Shown piece after piece: positions 53,750 through 63,247 of a stretch of 64,000 nt of DNA (within the stretch, counting starts at the first letter, position 1; every line of letters begins with the position of its first letter). Origin of the DNA: Plesiomonas sp051652165 (GTDB lineage Bacteria; Pseudomonadota; Gammaproteobacteria; Enterobacterales; CAMTGL01); the NCBI RefSeq assembly GCF_051652165.1, contig NZ_JBOFTR010000017.1, forward strand, positions 62,001 to 126,000, given 5' to 3'. The position numbers and the translations under genes were made by a program. The notes beneath the pieces are model-generated. The model did not search any database. It saw only the letters and a program-made list of their open reading frames with translations, and had not been told where the DNA came from.

Positions 53750-55069
53750 TCATATTATTTATATGCACAAATAGTTATAGTTATCGCTTTAGTGCTTAAA
53801 TATAAGTCGACACCCTATTGTAAAATAGCTATCAATACAAAAAATATTGCTACAGGGCAAGTTATGCTGTGGTGAATATAATAAATACTAAGCTAACTTC
53901 GGAATGCAAGTCACATATTATTTGTGTACTTTTTGGCATGTAAAATCATATTTATGCCAAATAAAAAACACAACACGTTGATACATATAAAAAAAATAAA
54001 AAGTCTGATTATTTTTAATCATAATTAAAAAGCACAAATAGCTAAATATTTAGCAGGAAAATAAATAACACAAATAATAGCAATAATCACATTTAACTTA
54101 TTTTCACTGTAATTAACCCTATGATTTATTAATTATATTCAAATTTATGAATTATTTTGAACTTAAGTATGAGGCTATGGCAATAGGTAAAACCTAAACA
54201 AGGTGTACTGACTGCGGATAACCGATCTGTGATAACCACCTGCGTGAGTATTTTAATCTCATCGTAATCATGTGATACAGATCTCAGTATTTTGAGTATG
54301 ATTCACACTCTTCGTTGCCTGTCATGTCTATCAGCGAATAACCGCAATAAAAAACACAATAAGTTCATTAAATCTCATGAATAAGCTGTAAAATTATCTT
54401 TACGGTCAAAACGATAGCCAGCAAAAGGGGAATCATAAATTGAGATCGACATCACAACGATACAAAGTGTTGCATTTATCGCTATGATATTAATTACAAT
54501 TTAATGACATTTTAAGTCTATTTCTTAGAAGAAAAACCGTACTGAAAAAACATAATGCATTACGATCATGTGAAAAATGTAACACTTAAAAATAAATATC
54601 ATCATATTCAAAAATCACCACACTTAAAATCACACTCTCCCTCTATAAAAAACACAAGTAAATACACTTTATATACCATTAAATGAATAAAAAATAATTA
54701 CTTTCTATTAGACGTAACATGCCACAAATAAAAAGAAAGAAACCATATTGAAACAAACTGTTCACCTCTATTTTTTCTATGCTGGCTTTGACATTTTCGC
54801 TACGGGCAGACAAAAATAATATCACCCAATGAAAATACAATGGTTAATAATACTCAGCACAATTTTATATTAGCGCGTTATTGATATTTTCACCGTATAA
54901 CGACATACCCTATAACGATATTGTTATAGGTTGATATCGCACAAATAGAATTTATGCTTCTTTTGTCTTTATACGATGAAAATAAACTCACGATATTATT
55001 TTTCATCATGACAAAAACGTGGATGAAAGTAATAAAAGTTAAGTTTATCGAATTAAAGAGATAAATTTT
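53750..55069. other. 1.3-kb AT-rich gene-free region upstream of the PotE-like gene
   Basis: No open frame with a credible start and ribosome site on either strand. Base composition is much more AT-rich than the flanks. It probably includes a long control region for the antiporter. A TTG-started 23-codon frame at 54748-54819 is the only leader-like candidate and is weak. Confidence 0.5.
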
Positions 55070-56437
55070 ATGGCATCTACCGATGATAATAAAATGGGCC
55101 TGATTGGCCTTACCGTATTAGTTACTGTGAATATGATGGGTTCAGGTATTATTATGCTACCTGCTAACCTTGCAGGCACTGGAGGCATTACGATGCTTTC
55201 GTGGCTAGTAACAACCCTTGGTGCACTGTGTATTGCGTATACTTATGCAAAATGTGGTATGTTCTGCCACCGTGATGGGGGTATGTCAGCCTACTCACAA
55301 GAGGCTCATGGTAAATCGTCATTTTTTATGGCTTCCTACACTTACTATATCTGTTTAGTGATCAGTGCCGTTGCCATTGCAGTTTCCGCCGTAGGCTATA
55401 TGAAACCATTTTTCCCGTGGCTGGCTGAATCAGGCGTACACAGCTTTTGGGGCGTGGTCGCGGTATTAATTTTGACTATGGTGGCGAACTTTTGGGGGCC
55501 TAAATATACTGGCCGCATCTCAAGTGTTACTGTCTGGGGGATTATTATTCCGGTTGTTGGGTTATCAATTATTGGTTGGTTCTGGTTTAAACCAGAACTG
55601 TTTGCTGCAGCATGGAACCCGCATGGCGTAACCACAATTAACGGTATCTCTTCAGGTATTGCACTTACCCTATGGGCATTTTTAGGTATTGAAACGGCAG
55701 GAGCAAACTCTGGGGCAGTACGCAACCCTGAGAAAACGGTGCCATTAGCCGTCATGCTCGCGACTGTATTTGTAGCCATTGTCTATATTGCCTCAACCTC
55801 AGTGATTCAAGGCATCGTTCCGAATGCGGCATTAGCTAAATCTAGCGCACCTTTTGGGCTGGTATTTAGCATGATGTTTACCCCCTTCGTGGGGCAAATT
55901 ATCTGTGCACTGGCGATTATTGCGTGTATTGGTTCGCTATTAGCATGGCAATTTACGAATGCGCAAGTCTCATGGGCAGCAGCACAAATGCACCTATTCC
56001 CACGGGTTTTTGCAAAAATGAACAAGTTTAATGCCCCCATTGCAGGCATGCTAATTATGCTAGCACTTGAACTTCTTTTAGCCACAATGAGTATTTCGCC
56101 TAATACTGTGCAGCAATTTAATACTCTGTTGAACCTATCAGTCTTTATTAACATGGTGCCGTATGTTCTATCGCAAACGGGTTTGTTTGTTATGTTGCGT
56201 AAGAATCATGTTTCTGGCCACCAATGGAAAATTGGGGCAGTAGTAGGGGCATTTGCCGCAATCTATAGCATTTATGGTGTATATGCTTGTGGCCAAGTAG
56301 CGGTGTTTTATGGCTCAATTCTGACACTCTTTGGTTATATCTTCTACGGTTTCATCGCCGCGAACGATGTTCCTGCAAGCTATAATATTGCTGAAGAAAA
56401 AATGGAGCACGGTTACATTACCTATCCATTTAAATAG
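55070..56437 (+). CDS. PotE-like basic amino acid/polyamine antiporter (APC family)
   Basis: A 455-residue inner-membrane transporter with 12 hydrophobic segments. Closest by eye to PotE: NMMGSGIIMLPANLAGTGGI, SWLVTTLGALCIAYTYAKCGMFCHRDGGM, ISSVTVWGIIIPVVGLSIIGWFWF, IALTLWAFLGIETAGANSGAVRNPEKTVPLAVM, GIVPNAALAKSSAPFGLVFSMMFTPFVGQ. PotE exchanges putrescine for ornithine; related carriers exchange lysine/cadaverine, arginine/agmatine or tyrosine/tyramine. No decarboxylase gene is next to it, so the substrate is open. An AAAGAG ribosome site precedes the ATG. Confidence 0.85.
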   Translation: MASTDDNKMGLIGLTVLVTVNMMGSGIIMLPANLAGTGGITMLSWLVTTLGALCIAYTYAKCGMFCHRDGGMSAYSQEAHGKSSFFMASYTYYICLVISAVAIAVSAVGYMKPFFPWLAESGVHSFWGVVAVLILTMVANFWGPKYTGRISSVTVWGIIIPVVGLSIIGWFWFKPELFAAAWNPHGVTTINGISSGIALTLWAFLGIETAGANSGAVRNPEKTVPLAVMLATVFVAIVYIASTSVIQGIVPNAALAKSSAPFGLVFSMMFTPFVGQIICALAIIACIGSLLAWQFTNAQVSWAAAQMHLFPRVFAKMNKFNAPIAGMLIMLALELLLATMSISPNTVQQFNTLLNLSVFINMVPYVLSQTGLFVMLRKNHVSGHQWKIGAVVGAFAAIYSIYGVYACGQVAVFYGSILTLFGYIFYGFIAANDVPASYNIAEEKMEHGYITYPFK

Positions 56438-56671
56438 CAATTGGCACTATCTTACCGTTATTTAAATGCTAACTGTGGTAATGAAATAGCAATAAACGCG
56501 ATAAACAAATAACCATAACCATGCAATAAATGGCAATAATCATGCAGAGAGAGGCTTTAATAATATCGCTTCTTTAATATACAGAAAATTGATTTTTTGA
56601 TGTTGTTTATGTGCGATTTACATTTTGTAACATCAAGTATTGTGTAACACCATTATCTGTAGCCAACTATT
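56438..56671. other. 3' spacer after the PotE-like gene
   Basis: AT-rich, no gene. Transcription of the antiporter probably runs through it to the terminator at 56672. Confidence 0.35.
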
Positions 56672-56700
56672 AGGCAGCATTTCATTTGCTGCCTTTTTTT
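56672..56700 (+). terminator. terminator of the PotE-like gene
   Basis: AGGCAGCA (56672-56679) pairs with TGCTGCCT (56687-56694), followed by six more T. Confidence 0.85.
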
Positions 56701-56726
56701 ATTTTTATTGTAGGGATATCAGATAC

Positions 56727-56757
56727 AAAAAAAGCGCAATCTCTTAATTGCGCTTTT
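56727..56757 (-). terminator. aqpZ terminator
   Basis: AAAAGCGCAAT (56730-56740) pairs with ATTGCGCTTTT (56747-56757); on the minus strand it is followed by a T-run. It lies 39 bp after the aqpZ stop. Confidence 0.85.
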
Positions 56758-56795
56758 AGATTATGTTTAATTATCAAAAATCAGTATTCAAATTA

Positions 56796-57494
56796 TTATA
56801 CTGCTTTCTCACTGAGAATCGTACGGTAAATTAAGCCACCGACAATACCACCAAGTGCTGGAATTAAACAGAATAACCACAACTGATCAATTGCCCATGT
56901 TCCTTGGAACAGTGCAACACCAATACTACGTGCTGGGTTTACAGAGGTATTGGTTACTGGAATGCTGATTAAATGAATCAGGGTCAGGGTTAAACCAATG
57001 GCCAGCGGTGCAAAGCCTGCTGGAGCACGTTTATCTGTAACACCATGAATAACAAGAACAAAAAATGCAGACAACACAAATTCAGTAATAATAGCTGCGT
57101 GCATTGAATAGCCCGCAGGTGAGTGTTCACCATAGCCATTTGACGCAAAGCCGCTGGCCGTTGCATCAAAACCTGCTTTACCACTTGCAATAGAATAAAG
57201 CACTGCAGCGGCTGCAATACCACCCAGAACTTGGGCAATAATATAAGGAATCACATTTTTTGCTGGGAAACGACCACCCGCACACAGACCTAATGTAATC
57301 GCCGGATTAAAATGTGCACCAGAAATATGGCCAACAGCATACGCCATGGTGACAACCGTTAAACCAAATGCTAATGCCACACCTAAAAAGCCAATACCTA
57401 ATTCAGGATATCCTGCAGAAATAACCGCACTCCCGCAACCGCCGAGCACTAGCCAGAATGTTCCGAAGAACTCAGCACTTAATGGTTTAAACAT
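56796..57494 (-). CDS. aqpZ: aquaporin Z
   Basis: A 232-residue water channel with six helices and two half-helices. The NPA motifs are at residues 63-65 (GAHFNPAITLG) and about 186-188 (TSVNPARSIG), with the selectivity-filter Arg right after the second. The start MFKPLSAEFFGTFWLVLGGCGSAV matches E. coli AqpZ. It stands alone with its own terminator, convergent with the PotE-like gene. Confidence 0.95.
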   Translation of the reverse strand: MFKPLSAEFFGTFWLVLGGCGSAVISAGYPELGIGFLGVALAFGLTVVTMAYAVGHISGAHFNPAITLGLCAGGRFPAKNVIPYIIAQVLGGIAAAAVLYSIASGKAGFDATASGFASNGYGEHSPAGYSMHAAIITEFVLSAFFVLVIHGVTDKRAPAGFAPLAIGLTLTLIHLISIPVTNTSVNPARSIGVALFQGTWAIDQLWLFCLIPALGGIVGGLIYRTILSEKAV

Positions 57495-57900
57495 ATTATG
57501 TTTCCTTCACTTTATTTAAGGTGGCGATTCTAACGCTCTATTTTAGGGATAAACAAGCTCTTTTTTATTCCTAAAATAATATGGCATAGCAACTCAACAT
57601 TTAATTACTCGATTAAATATCTATTAATAACGTAATACCATTGTACTGTTTCCATTTCATGTCAGTTAATTGAGGAATAGATTACATTTTTAAATATCGC
57701 AATAAAACAGTACTATTTGTAATAGAACATTAACATCTATCGTTATATCTCATTTTATAAGTCGCTGATTTATAAGTCTCTGATCTTGCATTTATTCTAC
57801 ATATACCTTTACTTTACATCTCCATTACACCAACCGATACGATGGCGCGCTGTACTAGACATCGTGTTACCTCACTCTGCATGTTAATCTACACAAAGTG
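57495..57900. other. AT-rich gap between aqpZ and the TPP riboswitch
   Basis: No gene seen. It contains the aqpZ promoter (minus) and the promoter of the thiD transcript (plus); neither can be fixed with confidence. Confidence 0.35.
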
Positions 57901-57991
57901 AGTCGGGGGGCAGTTGTGCTGAGATCACAGTAATACGTTGCGTGAAACCCGTTGAACCTGATCCAGTTAGCACTGGCGTAGGGAACTGACT
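57901..57991 (+). promoter_or_regulatory. TPP riboswitch (THI element) upstream of thiD
   Basis: The conserved THI-box parts appear in order: AGTCGGGGGG at the 5' side of P1/P2, GCTGAGA (57918-57924), AAACCCGTTGAACCTGATCCAG (around 57946-57966, the P4/P5 core) and GCGTAGGGAA (57976-57985), closing with GACT that pairs with the opening AGTC. Binding thiamine pyrophosphate would repress the downstream gene. No T-run terminator follows, so control of translation initiation is more likely than attenuation. Confidence 0.95.
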
Positions 57992-58083
57992 AGCATGCTT
58001 GCTGACCCCATAAGTATGGCGGTTATCACCTTTTTGCTATGCTGCTGCCCCTGCGTACATACTTCTTAAATAAGGAATATGAT

Positions 58084-58977
58084 ATGCATTACCCTTTTGA
58101 AACGATAACTTCCCCGCGTATTATCTCAGCGCCCCTCTCTTTATCCCACCACACCACACCGCCTGTACCGTCTGCCCCTATGCCTGTCATACTGACCATT
58201 GCCGGATCTGACAGTGGTGGTGGTGCTGGCATTCAAGCAGATATAAAAACCATCAGCGCGACAGGAAGCTATGCTTGTTCGGTCATCACAGCGATTACGG
58301 CACAAAATACCTGCGGGGTACAGGGGGTTTTTCCACTTTCAGCACAGATCGTCGAACAACAACTGCACAGCGTATTGAGTGATTTTAAAATACAGGCCGT
58401 AAAAATAGGCATGTTACACAATGCGGATATTATCCAAACCGTGGCACACATTCTGCGCCAGTATCAGCCCCCCCACATTGTGCTTGACCCGGTTATGATT
58501 GCCACCAGTGGCGATACTCTGCTCAGTCATGATGCGATCAGTATCTTATGCCAAGAGCTGCTACCGCTTGCTACGCTTATTACCCCTAACTTGCCAGAAG
58601 CTGCCGTATTATTTGATGTGCCAATTCCAACTTATATTGAGGATATCAGCGGACTGTTGCCACAACTGCAACCACAGCTCACCACGACAACACTGTTAAA
58701 AGGTGGCCACATCGCTAACTCACCATTGAGCACAGATTGGTTATTGATGCCAACGGCCATTCACCGCTTTGACGCTACACGGATTAACACTCACCACACA
58801 CATGGCACAGGCTGTACACTGTCAGCGGCGATTGCCTCTTTTTTAGCACATGGCGAACCCTTAGAGCGCGCAGTTTACTTAGCAAAACAGTATCTTACCA
58901 ACGCGTTGCAAGCCGCCCATCAATGGCATCTTGGCCACGGGAAAGGGCCTGTCGATCATCTGTTTGCCCTGCGCTAA
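58084..58977 (+). CDS. thiD: hydroxymethylpyrimidine (phosphate) kinase
   Basis: A 297-residue ribokinase-fold enzyme that phosphorylates HMP and HMP-P in thiamine synthesis. Key blocks: LTIAGSDSGGGAGIQADIKT (substrate site), TAITAQNT, VLDPVMIATSGDTLL, TPNLPEAAVLF, LLKGGH and HGTGCTLSAAIAS with the catalytic Asp-equivalent region. It has about 30 extra N-terminal residues compared with E. coli ThiD. The ATG at 58084 has AAGGA 8 bases upstream, so the extension seems real. It is monocistronic behind the TPP riboswitch. Confidence 0.93.
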   Translation: MHYPFETITSPRIISAPLSLSHHTTPPVPSAPMPVILTIAGSDSGGGAGIQADIKTISATGSYACSVITAITAQNTCGVQGVFPLSAQIVEQQLHSVLSDFKIQAVKIGMLHNADIIQTVAHILRQYQPPHIVLDPVMIATSGDTLLSHDAISILCQELLPLATLITPNLPEAAVLFDVPIPTYIEDISGLLPQLQPQLTTTTLLKGGHIANSPLSTDWLLMPTAIHRFDATRINTHHTHGTGCTLSAAIASFLAHGEPLERAVYLAKQYLTNALQAAHQWHLGHGKGPVDHLFALR

Positions 58978-59275
58978 CCTTGACCAACTGAATAGCCCCC
59001 TCATTGGCTTAGTCACACCGTTTACGCGTACGACTTAGCACAGAATGTGAAACGAACACGCGATTTTGCCCTTTTTTTGCGCTACTCTCAGCACACACAG
59101 AGCGTGGCAGGCTGGTTATACTCTCAATAAGCAAGTCACCTATTTTTGCTTGATCTGCCCGCAAGTACGATCATCACGAATTATGATGATAAATCGTCAC
59201 GATATTTGAGTAACTTTACGGCTACCACTAAAATCTCTTGATACGCATTTGGCCTCTGACAACGGATGACAACAC

Positions 59276-60628
59276 ATGACAAAACATTATGACTATCTGG
59301 CTATTGGCGGCGGCAGCGGCGGTATTGCCTCGATTAACCGTGCGGCTATGTACGGTAAAAAGTGTGCCCTGATTGAAGCCAAAGCACTGGGTGGAACCTG
59401 TGTTAATGTAGGCTGTGTGCCGAAAAAAGTGATGTGGCATGGCGCGCAAATTGCGGAAGCCATGAATCTATACGCCGCAGACTATGGTTTTGATGTCGAT
59501 GTAAAACGCTTTAATTTCAGCAAACTGCTGGAGAACCGCGAAGCCTACATTGACAGGATTCACCAATCTTACGAGCGTGTTCTCGGCAACAATAAAGTGG
59601 ATGTCATCAGCGGATTTGCCCGTTTTATTGATGCGCACACCGTTGAGGTAAACGGCGAGCAAATCACCGCTGACCATATCCTGATTGCAACCGGTGGTTT
59701 CCCTACTCGCCCACCGATTGAAGGTGCGGAGCACGGTATTGACTCTGACGGCTTCTTCGCACTGACTGAACTGCCAGAACGTGTGGCGGTAGTCGGTGCA
59801 GGTTATATCGCCGTGGAAATCGCCGGCGTAATGCATGCGCTTGGCGTAAAAACAGATCTGCTAGTACGCCAGCACGCCCCACTGCGCAGCTTTGATCCGC
59901 TGATTATTGATACGCTGCTGGAAGTCATGCAAAACGAAGGCCCGACACTGCACACGCAAGCTGTGCCAAAGCGGGTTGAGAAGCACGCCGACGGCAGCCT
60001 GACACTGCATCTGGAAGATGGCCGCAGCATCACGGTAGATTGCCTGATTTGGGCAATTGGCCGTAAACCTGCTACCCACAGCATCAACCTTGATGCCACT
60101 GGCGTAGAACTCGATGATCGCGGCTACATCCGCGTAGATATGTACCAGAACACCAATGTTCCTGGTATTTATGCCGTAGGTGATAATACTGGCCGTATTG
60201 AGCTCACGCCGGTTGCAGTGGCTGCGGGTCGCCGTTTGTCAGAGCGCCTGTTCAACAACAAGCCGAATGAGCACCTGAACTACGATAACGTGCCGACCGT
60301 GGTCTTTAGTCATCCACCGATTGGTACTGTCGGTCTGACTGAGCCACAAGCCATCGAGCAGTATGGTGAGGCCAATGTGAAGGTCTACACCTCATCGTTT
60401 ACCGCCATGTACACCGCCGTAACCTCACACCGCCAGCCGTGCCGAATGAAGCTGGTCTGTGTTGGCGCAGAACAGAAAGTGGTGGGTATTCACGGTATTG
60501 GCTTTGGTATGGATGAGATGCTGCAAGGCTTCGCCGTTGCGCTGAAAATGGGCGCAACCAAGCGTGATTTTGACAACACCGTAGCTATTCACCCAACTGC
60601 GTCTGAAGAGTTTGTGACCATGCGCTAA
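59276..60628 (+). CDS. gor: glutathione-disulfide reductase
   Basis: A 450-residue FAD flavoenzyme that reduces GSSG with NADPH. FAD motif AIGGGSGGIASINRA (residues 9-23), redox disulfide Cys42/Cys47 in GGTCVNVGCVPKK, NADPH motif GAGYIAVEIAGVMHALG, and the second FAD block GIYAVGDNTGRIELTPVA. The C-terminal HPTASEEFVTMR carries the catalytic His-Glu pair. It works with the GST seen earlier in the window as part of glutathione metabolism. Confidence 0.97.
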   Translation: MTKHYDYLAIGGGSGGIASINRAAMYGKKCALIEAKALGGTCVNVGCVPKKVMWHGAQIAEAMNLYAADYGFDVDVKRFNFSKLLENREAYIDRIHQSYERVLGNNKVDVISGFARFIDAHTVEVNGEQITADHILIATGGFPTRPPIEGAEHGIDSDGFFALTELPERVAVVGAGYIAVEIAGVMHALGVKTDLLVRQHAPLRSFDPLIIDTLLEVMQNEGPTLHTQAVPKRVEKHADGSLTLHLEDGRSITVDCLIWAIGRKPATHSINLDATGVELDDRGYIRVDMYQNTNVPGIYAVGDNTGRIELTPVAVAAGRRLSERLFNNKPNEHLNYDNVPTVVFSHPPIGTVGLTEPQAIEQYGEANVKVYTSSFTAMYTAVTSHRQPCRMKLVCVGAEQKVVGIHGIGFGMDEMLQGFAVALKMGATKRDFDNTVAIHPTASEEFVTMR

Positions 60629-60635
60629 CGCGCTG

Positions 60636-60665
60636 GTGCGAGTGCGAGTGCGAGTGCGAGTGCGG
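60636..60665 (+). repeat. hexamer tandem repeat (GTGCGA)n after gor
   Basis: Four exact GTGCGA units and a fifth ending GTGCGG run from 60636 to 60665, starting 8 bp after the gor stop and before its terminator. It does not change any reading frame. Confidence 0.9.
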
Positions 60666-60723
60666 GTATTGGTACAAACACGCGCACTGACACTGCGATT
60701 TTATCGCAACAATTTACGTTAAA

Positions 60724-60758
60724 AGCCGCCCTTGTAAAAACAAGGGTGGCTCTTTTTT
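60724..60758 (+). terminator. gor terminator
   Basis: AGCCGCCCTTG (60724-60734) pairs with CAAGGGTGGCT (60741-60751), one G-T pair, followed by CTTTTTT. Confidence 0.85.
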
Positions 60759-60818
60759 ATGCCTTAATACAGGAATAGGCTACAGAATAATCGGTTAATC
60801 AATTCACTTACCCATCAA

Positions 60819-62066
60819 TCAACAGGCCGGTGCAAAACGCTGTTCTGTGACCCGCACCACTTCGGTGATCACGCGGCTGGCCGCGTGTAGTGAGTCAACC
60901 GGCAGATACTCATAAATTGAGTGGAAATTGTGCGCACCAGTAAAAATATTCGGACACGGCAGACCATTTTGTGACAGCACAGCGCCATCATAACCGCCGC
61001 GCATCGGCGTGACTTGCGGTTCAATGCCCTGATTACGATAGGCTTGCTCAACAATCTCAATCGGGAACGCAGCCTCACCCTGTAACCTGTTGAAAACATT
61101 GGCGTAGCGGTCAGATAATTTACACTCAACTGCCCCCTCGCCCCACAATGCGCTACAGCTTTGACTTAAGGTATTTAAGAAGGCCATCCGCTTGGCATAA
61201 CCCTCTGCGGTAAAATCACGCACATCCATCTTCAGCACGGTTTTAGCACTGTTACCCTGCAGGGTTTTCACCCAGTAGTAACCTTCACGCCCTTCGGTAT
61301 ACTCTGGCGCTTCACCGGCTGGCAGCAGTGCAATAAATTTGTGCGCCATCAGCAATGAGTTCTTGAGTTTTCCTTTGGCTGACATCGGATGGGCTGATTG
61401 TCCGGTAAAGATAATTTCAGCATCACCGGCATTCCAGTTCTCATACACCAGCTCGCCAATACCGCAGCAATCAAGGGTATAGGCAAAGTCAGCACCAAAT
61501 TCGGCAACATCAAAGGCCTTTGCCCCACGCAGCCCTTGCTCTTCATCCGGCACAAAACCCACTTTCACAGGCCCATGTTTGATCTGTGGGTTGGCCTGTA
61601 AAAATTGTAGCATATCCATGATGGCGGCCAGTGCCGCTTTATCATCGGCCCCAAGTAAACTTGTACCGTCAGTCACGATAATATCCTGCCCGACATAGCG
61701 TGCCAGTTCAGGGAATTGCGCCTGCCGTAAATGGATATCGAGCTTGGCATTTAAGCAGATATCACCGCCGATATAGTGCACTCTCTGCGCATGAGTATCG
61801 GTATTGAGTTCGGCACTGGTGTCTAGATGACCAAAAAAGGCGACCGTCGGTACAGGGTATGCAACGTTGGCTGGCAGGGTGGCCGTGACAATAGCACTGT
61901 CACGCACGTTCACATCAACCAGCCCCAACGCTGTCAATTCAGCACCGAGCTTATCGGCCAACACTTTTTGGTTGGGTGATGAGGGCATAATACCTGCCGC
62001 CCCTTTTTCACGATCAGTGGTGGTGTTTATCTGGGTATAAGCAATAAAGCGATCAACGATATTCAT
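60819..62066 (-). CDS. pepT: peptidase T (tripeptidase)
   Basis: A 415-residue cytoplasmic zinc tripeptidase of family M20. The metal ligands are visible: FFGHLDTSAE, GADDKAALAAIMDML, VPDEEQGLRGAKAFD, YTLDCCGIGELVYENWNA, GQSAHPMSAKGKLKNS, MRGGYDGAVLS and FTGAHNFHSIYEYLPV. It removes N-terminal residues from tripeptides. The ATG at 62066 is preferred (GGA 6 bases upstream); an ATG at 62072 adds two residues and cannot be excluded. Confidence 0.93.
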   Translation of the reverse strand: MNIVDRFIAYTQINTTTDREKGAAGIMPSSPNQKVLADKLGAELTALGLVDVNVRDSAIVTATLPANVAYPVPTVAFFGHLDTSAELNTDTHAQRVHYIGGDICLNAKLDIHLRQAQFPELARYVGQDIIVTDGTSLLGADDKAALAAIMDMLQFLQANPQIKHGPVKVGFVPDEEQGLRGAKAFDVAEFGADFAYTLDCCGIGELVYENWNAGDAEIIFTGQSAHPMSAKGKLKNSLLMAHKFIALLPAGEAPEYTEGREGYYWVKTLQGNSAKTVLKMDVRDFTAEGYAKRMAFLNTLSQSCSALWGEGAVECKLSDRYANVFNRLQGEAAFPIEIVEQAYRNQGIEPQVTPMRGGYDGAVLSQNGLPCPNIFTGAHNFHSIYEYLPVDSLHAASRVITEVVRVTEQRFAPAC

Positions 62067-62591
62067 AAGCATCCATCAATTTCAGAAAAAACCGCATGCT
62101 ATTTTTAGCCAGTCATCTGCAATATTCCGGTGTTTAATTAGGCAGTTCTGGCAGAAAATATCAGGAAATGGCCCCTAGCATGCGCATAAACGCGGCAATT
62201 TTCAGTAAAGCAGGACCGAATTTGTGAACTGAAGATGTGATGTGACAAGAATGCGATCAGTTTGCTGCTAAGCTGTACGGCAGAGCGCGCCGAGCACATT
62301 CATATCCGTGCATAATACCTGTATATGCAGTGCCTTATATCGCGTACCTCCGCGCTAGGATCTAGCAAGGTTTGCATTTCGTACAACAAACCCCATACCA
62401 TTTGCCATCATCACTATCCATAATAGTATTCTCATCCATAATCATGTTCTGTATTCAACACTCTACAGAGATAGCATGCTGAATACCCAACGGCTGTTTT
62501 CTGCCCAGCCGTATTTTCGTGATAGACAGGATTTTTGTAGTAATAGTATTCCCGTAATAATTGTAATGATTGATAAGGCGACGAGAGCAAC
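62067..62591. other. divergent gap between pepT and the HvfC-like gene
   Basis: About 520 bp with no supported gene. It should hold promoters for both flanking genes. I recognise no operator. Confidence 0.4.
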
Positions 62592-63179
62592 ATGACCGAT
62601 TTAACGGCCCTATTTCCGGCCTGTGTTACCCTGCTCGGTGAAGAGACCTTTACCGATATCCTGACGACTGCCCGCCCAGACAGTGCCAGTGCATTGATTG
62701 ATGCGCTACGTGAGTATGATGCCGAAAGCCCGTGGTTGGCTGATCTGGCTGAACTGGAGTGGGCGATTGAAACAGCGCAGCAGGCAAAAGAGACTGCACC
62801 GTTTGATTGGATGTCATTAAGCGCGCTCAGTGAGGCTGAATATGCCCATGTGGTTTTTACACTAACGCCAGGAACTACGCTGTTACAGTCTGATTTTGCA
62901 ATTGCCGAGCTTTATCAACAGGTGTTAAACCCGCAAATCACGGCGGAAATGCAGAGCCTGACGCTTGAGCTAGAGCAACCTTGCCAACTGGCGATATTCA
63001 AACGCCAACAGCAGGTTGTGATGATACCGCTGGATGATTTTGCGCTGGTACTGCTGGCTCACTTTCAGCAGGGGGGGTCACTTGGACAAGTACAAGCGAT
63101 GGATCCAAGCCAGTTACTGCCGGCACTGATTGAGCAGGGGATTGTCTGCGGATTTACGCTAGATAACAGCGCGGTTTAA
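62592..63179 (+). CDS. HvfC-like (DUF2063) putative DNA-binding-domain protein
   Basis: A 195-residue protein. The N-terminal half (FPACVTLLGEETFTDILTTARP, LREYDAESPWLADLAELEWAIETAQQAKE) matches the N-terminal domain of HvfC/BufC proteins. These are usually encoded with a DUF692 enzyme (HvfB) in operons that modify cysteines of small metal-binding peptides. Here no DUF692 or small Cys-rich gene is next to it, so either its partner lies elsewhere or it works alone. The C-terminal half is weakly conserved. It ends at a bidirectional terminator. Confidence 0.75.
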   Translation: MTDLTALFPACVTLLGEETFTDILTTARPDSASALIDALREYDAESPWLADLAELEWAIETAQQAKETAPFDWMSLSALSEAEYAHVVFTLTPGTTLLQSDFAIAELYQQVLNPQITAEMQSLTLELEQPCQLAIFKRQQQVVMIPLDDFALVLLAHFQQGGSLGQVQAMDPSQLLPALIEQGIVCGFTLDNSAV

Positions 63180-63188
63180 CCAAAATAA

Positions 63189-63219
63189 AAAAAGACAGCG
63201 AGGCTATCGCTGTCTTTTT
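63189..63219. terminator. bidirectional terminator between the HvfC-like gene and corA
   Basis: AAAAAGACAGCGA (63189-63201) pairs perfectly with TCGCTGTCTTTTT (63207-63219) around 5 bases. Confidence 0.9.
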
Positions 63220-63247
63220 CATACTGGTTGACTGTACAACCAATCGG

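Noticed and set aside
54748..54819. A TTG-started 23-codon frame as a leader peptide for the PotE-like gene
   Set aside because: Weak start context and no likeness to the SpeF leader peptide; one of many short frames expected in AT-rich DNA.
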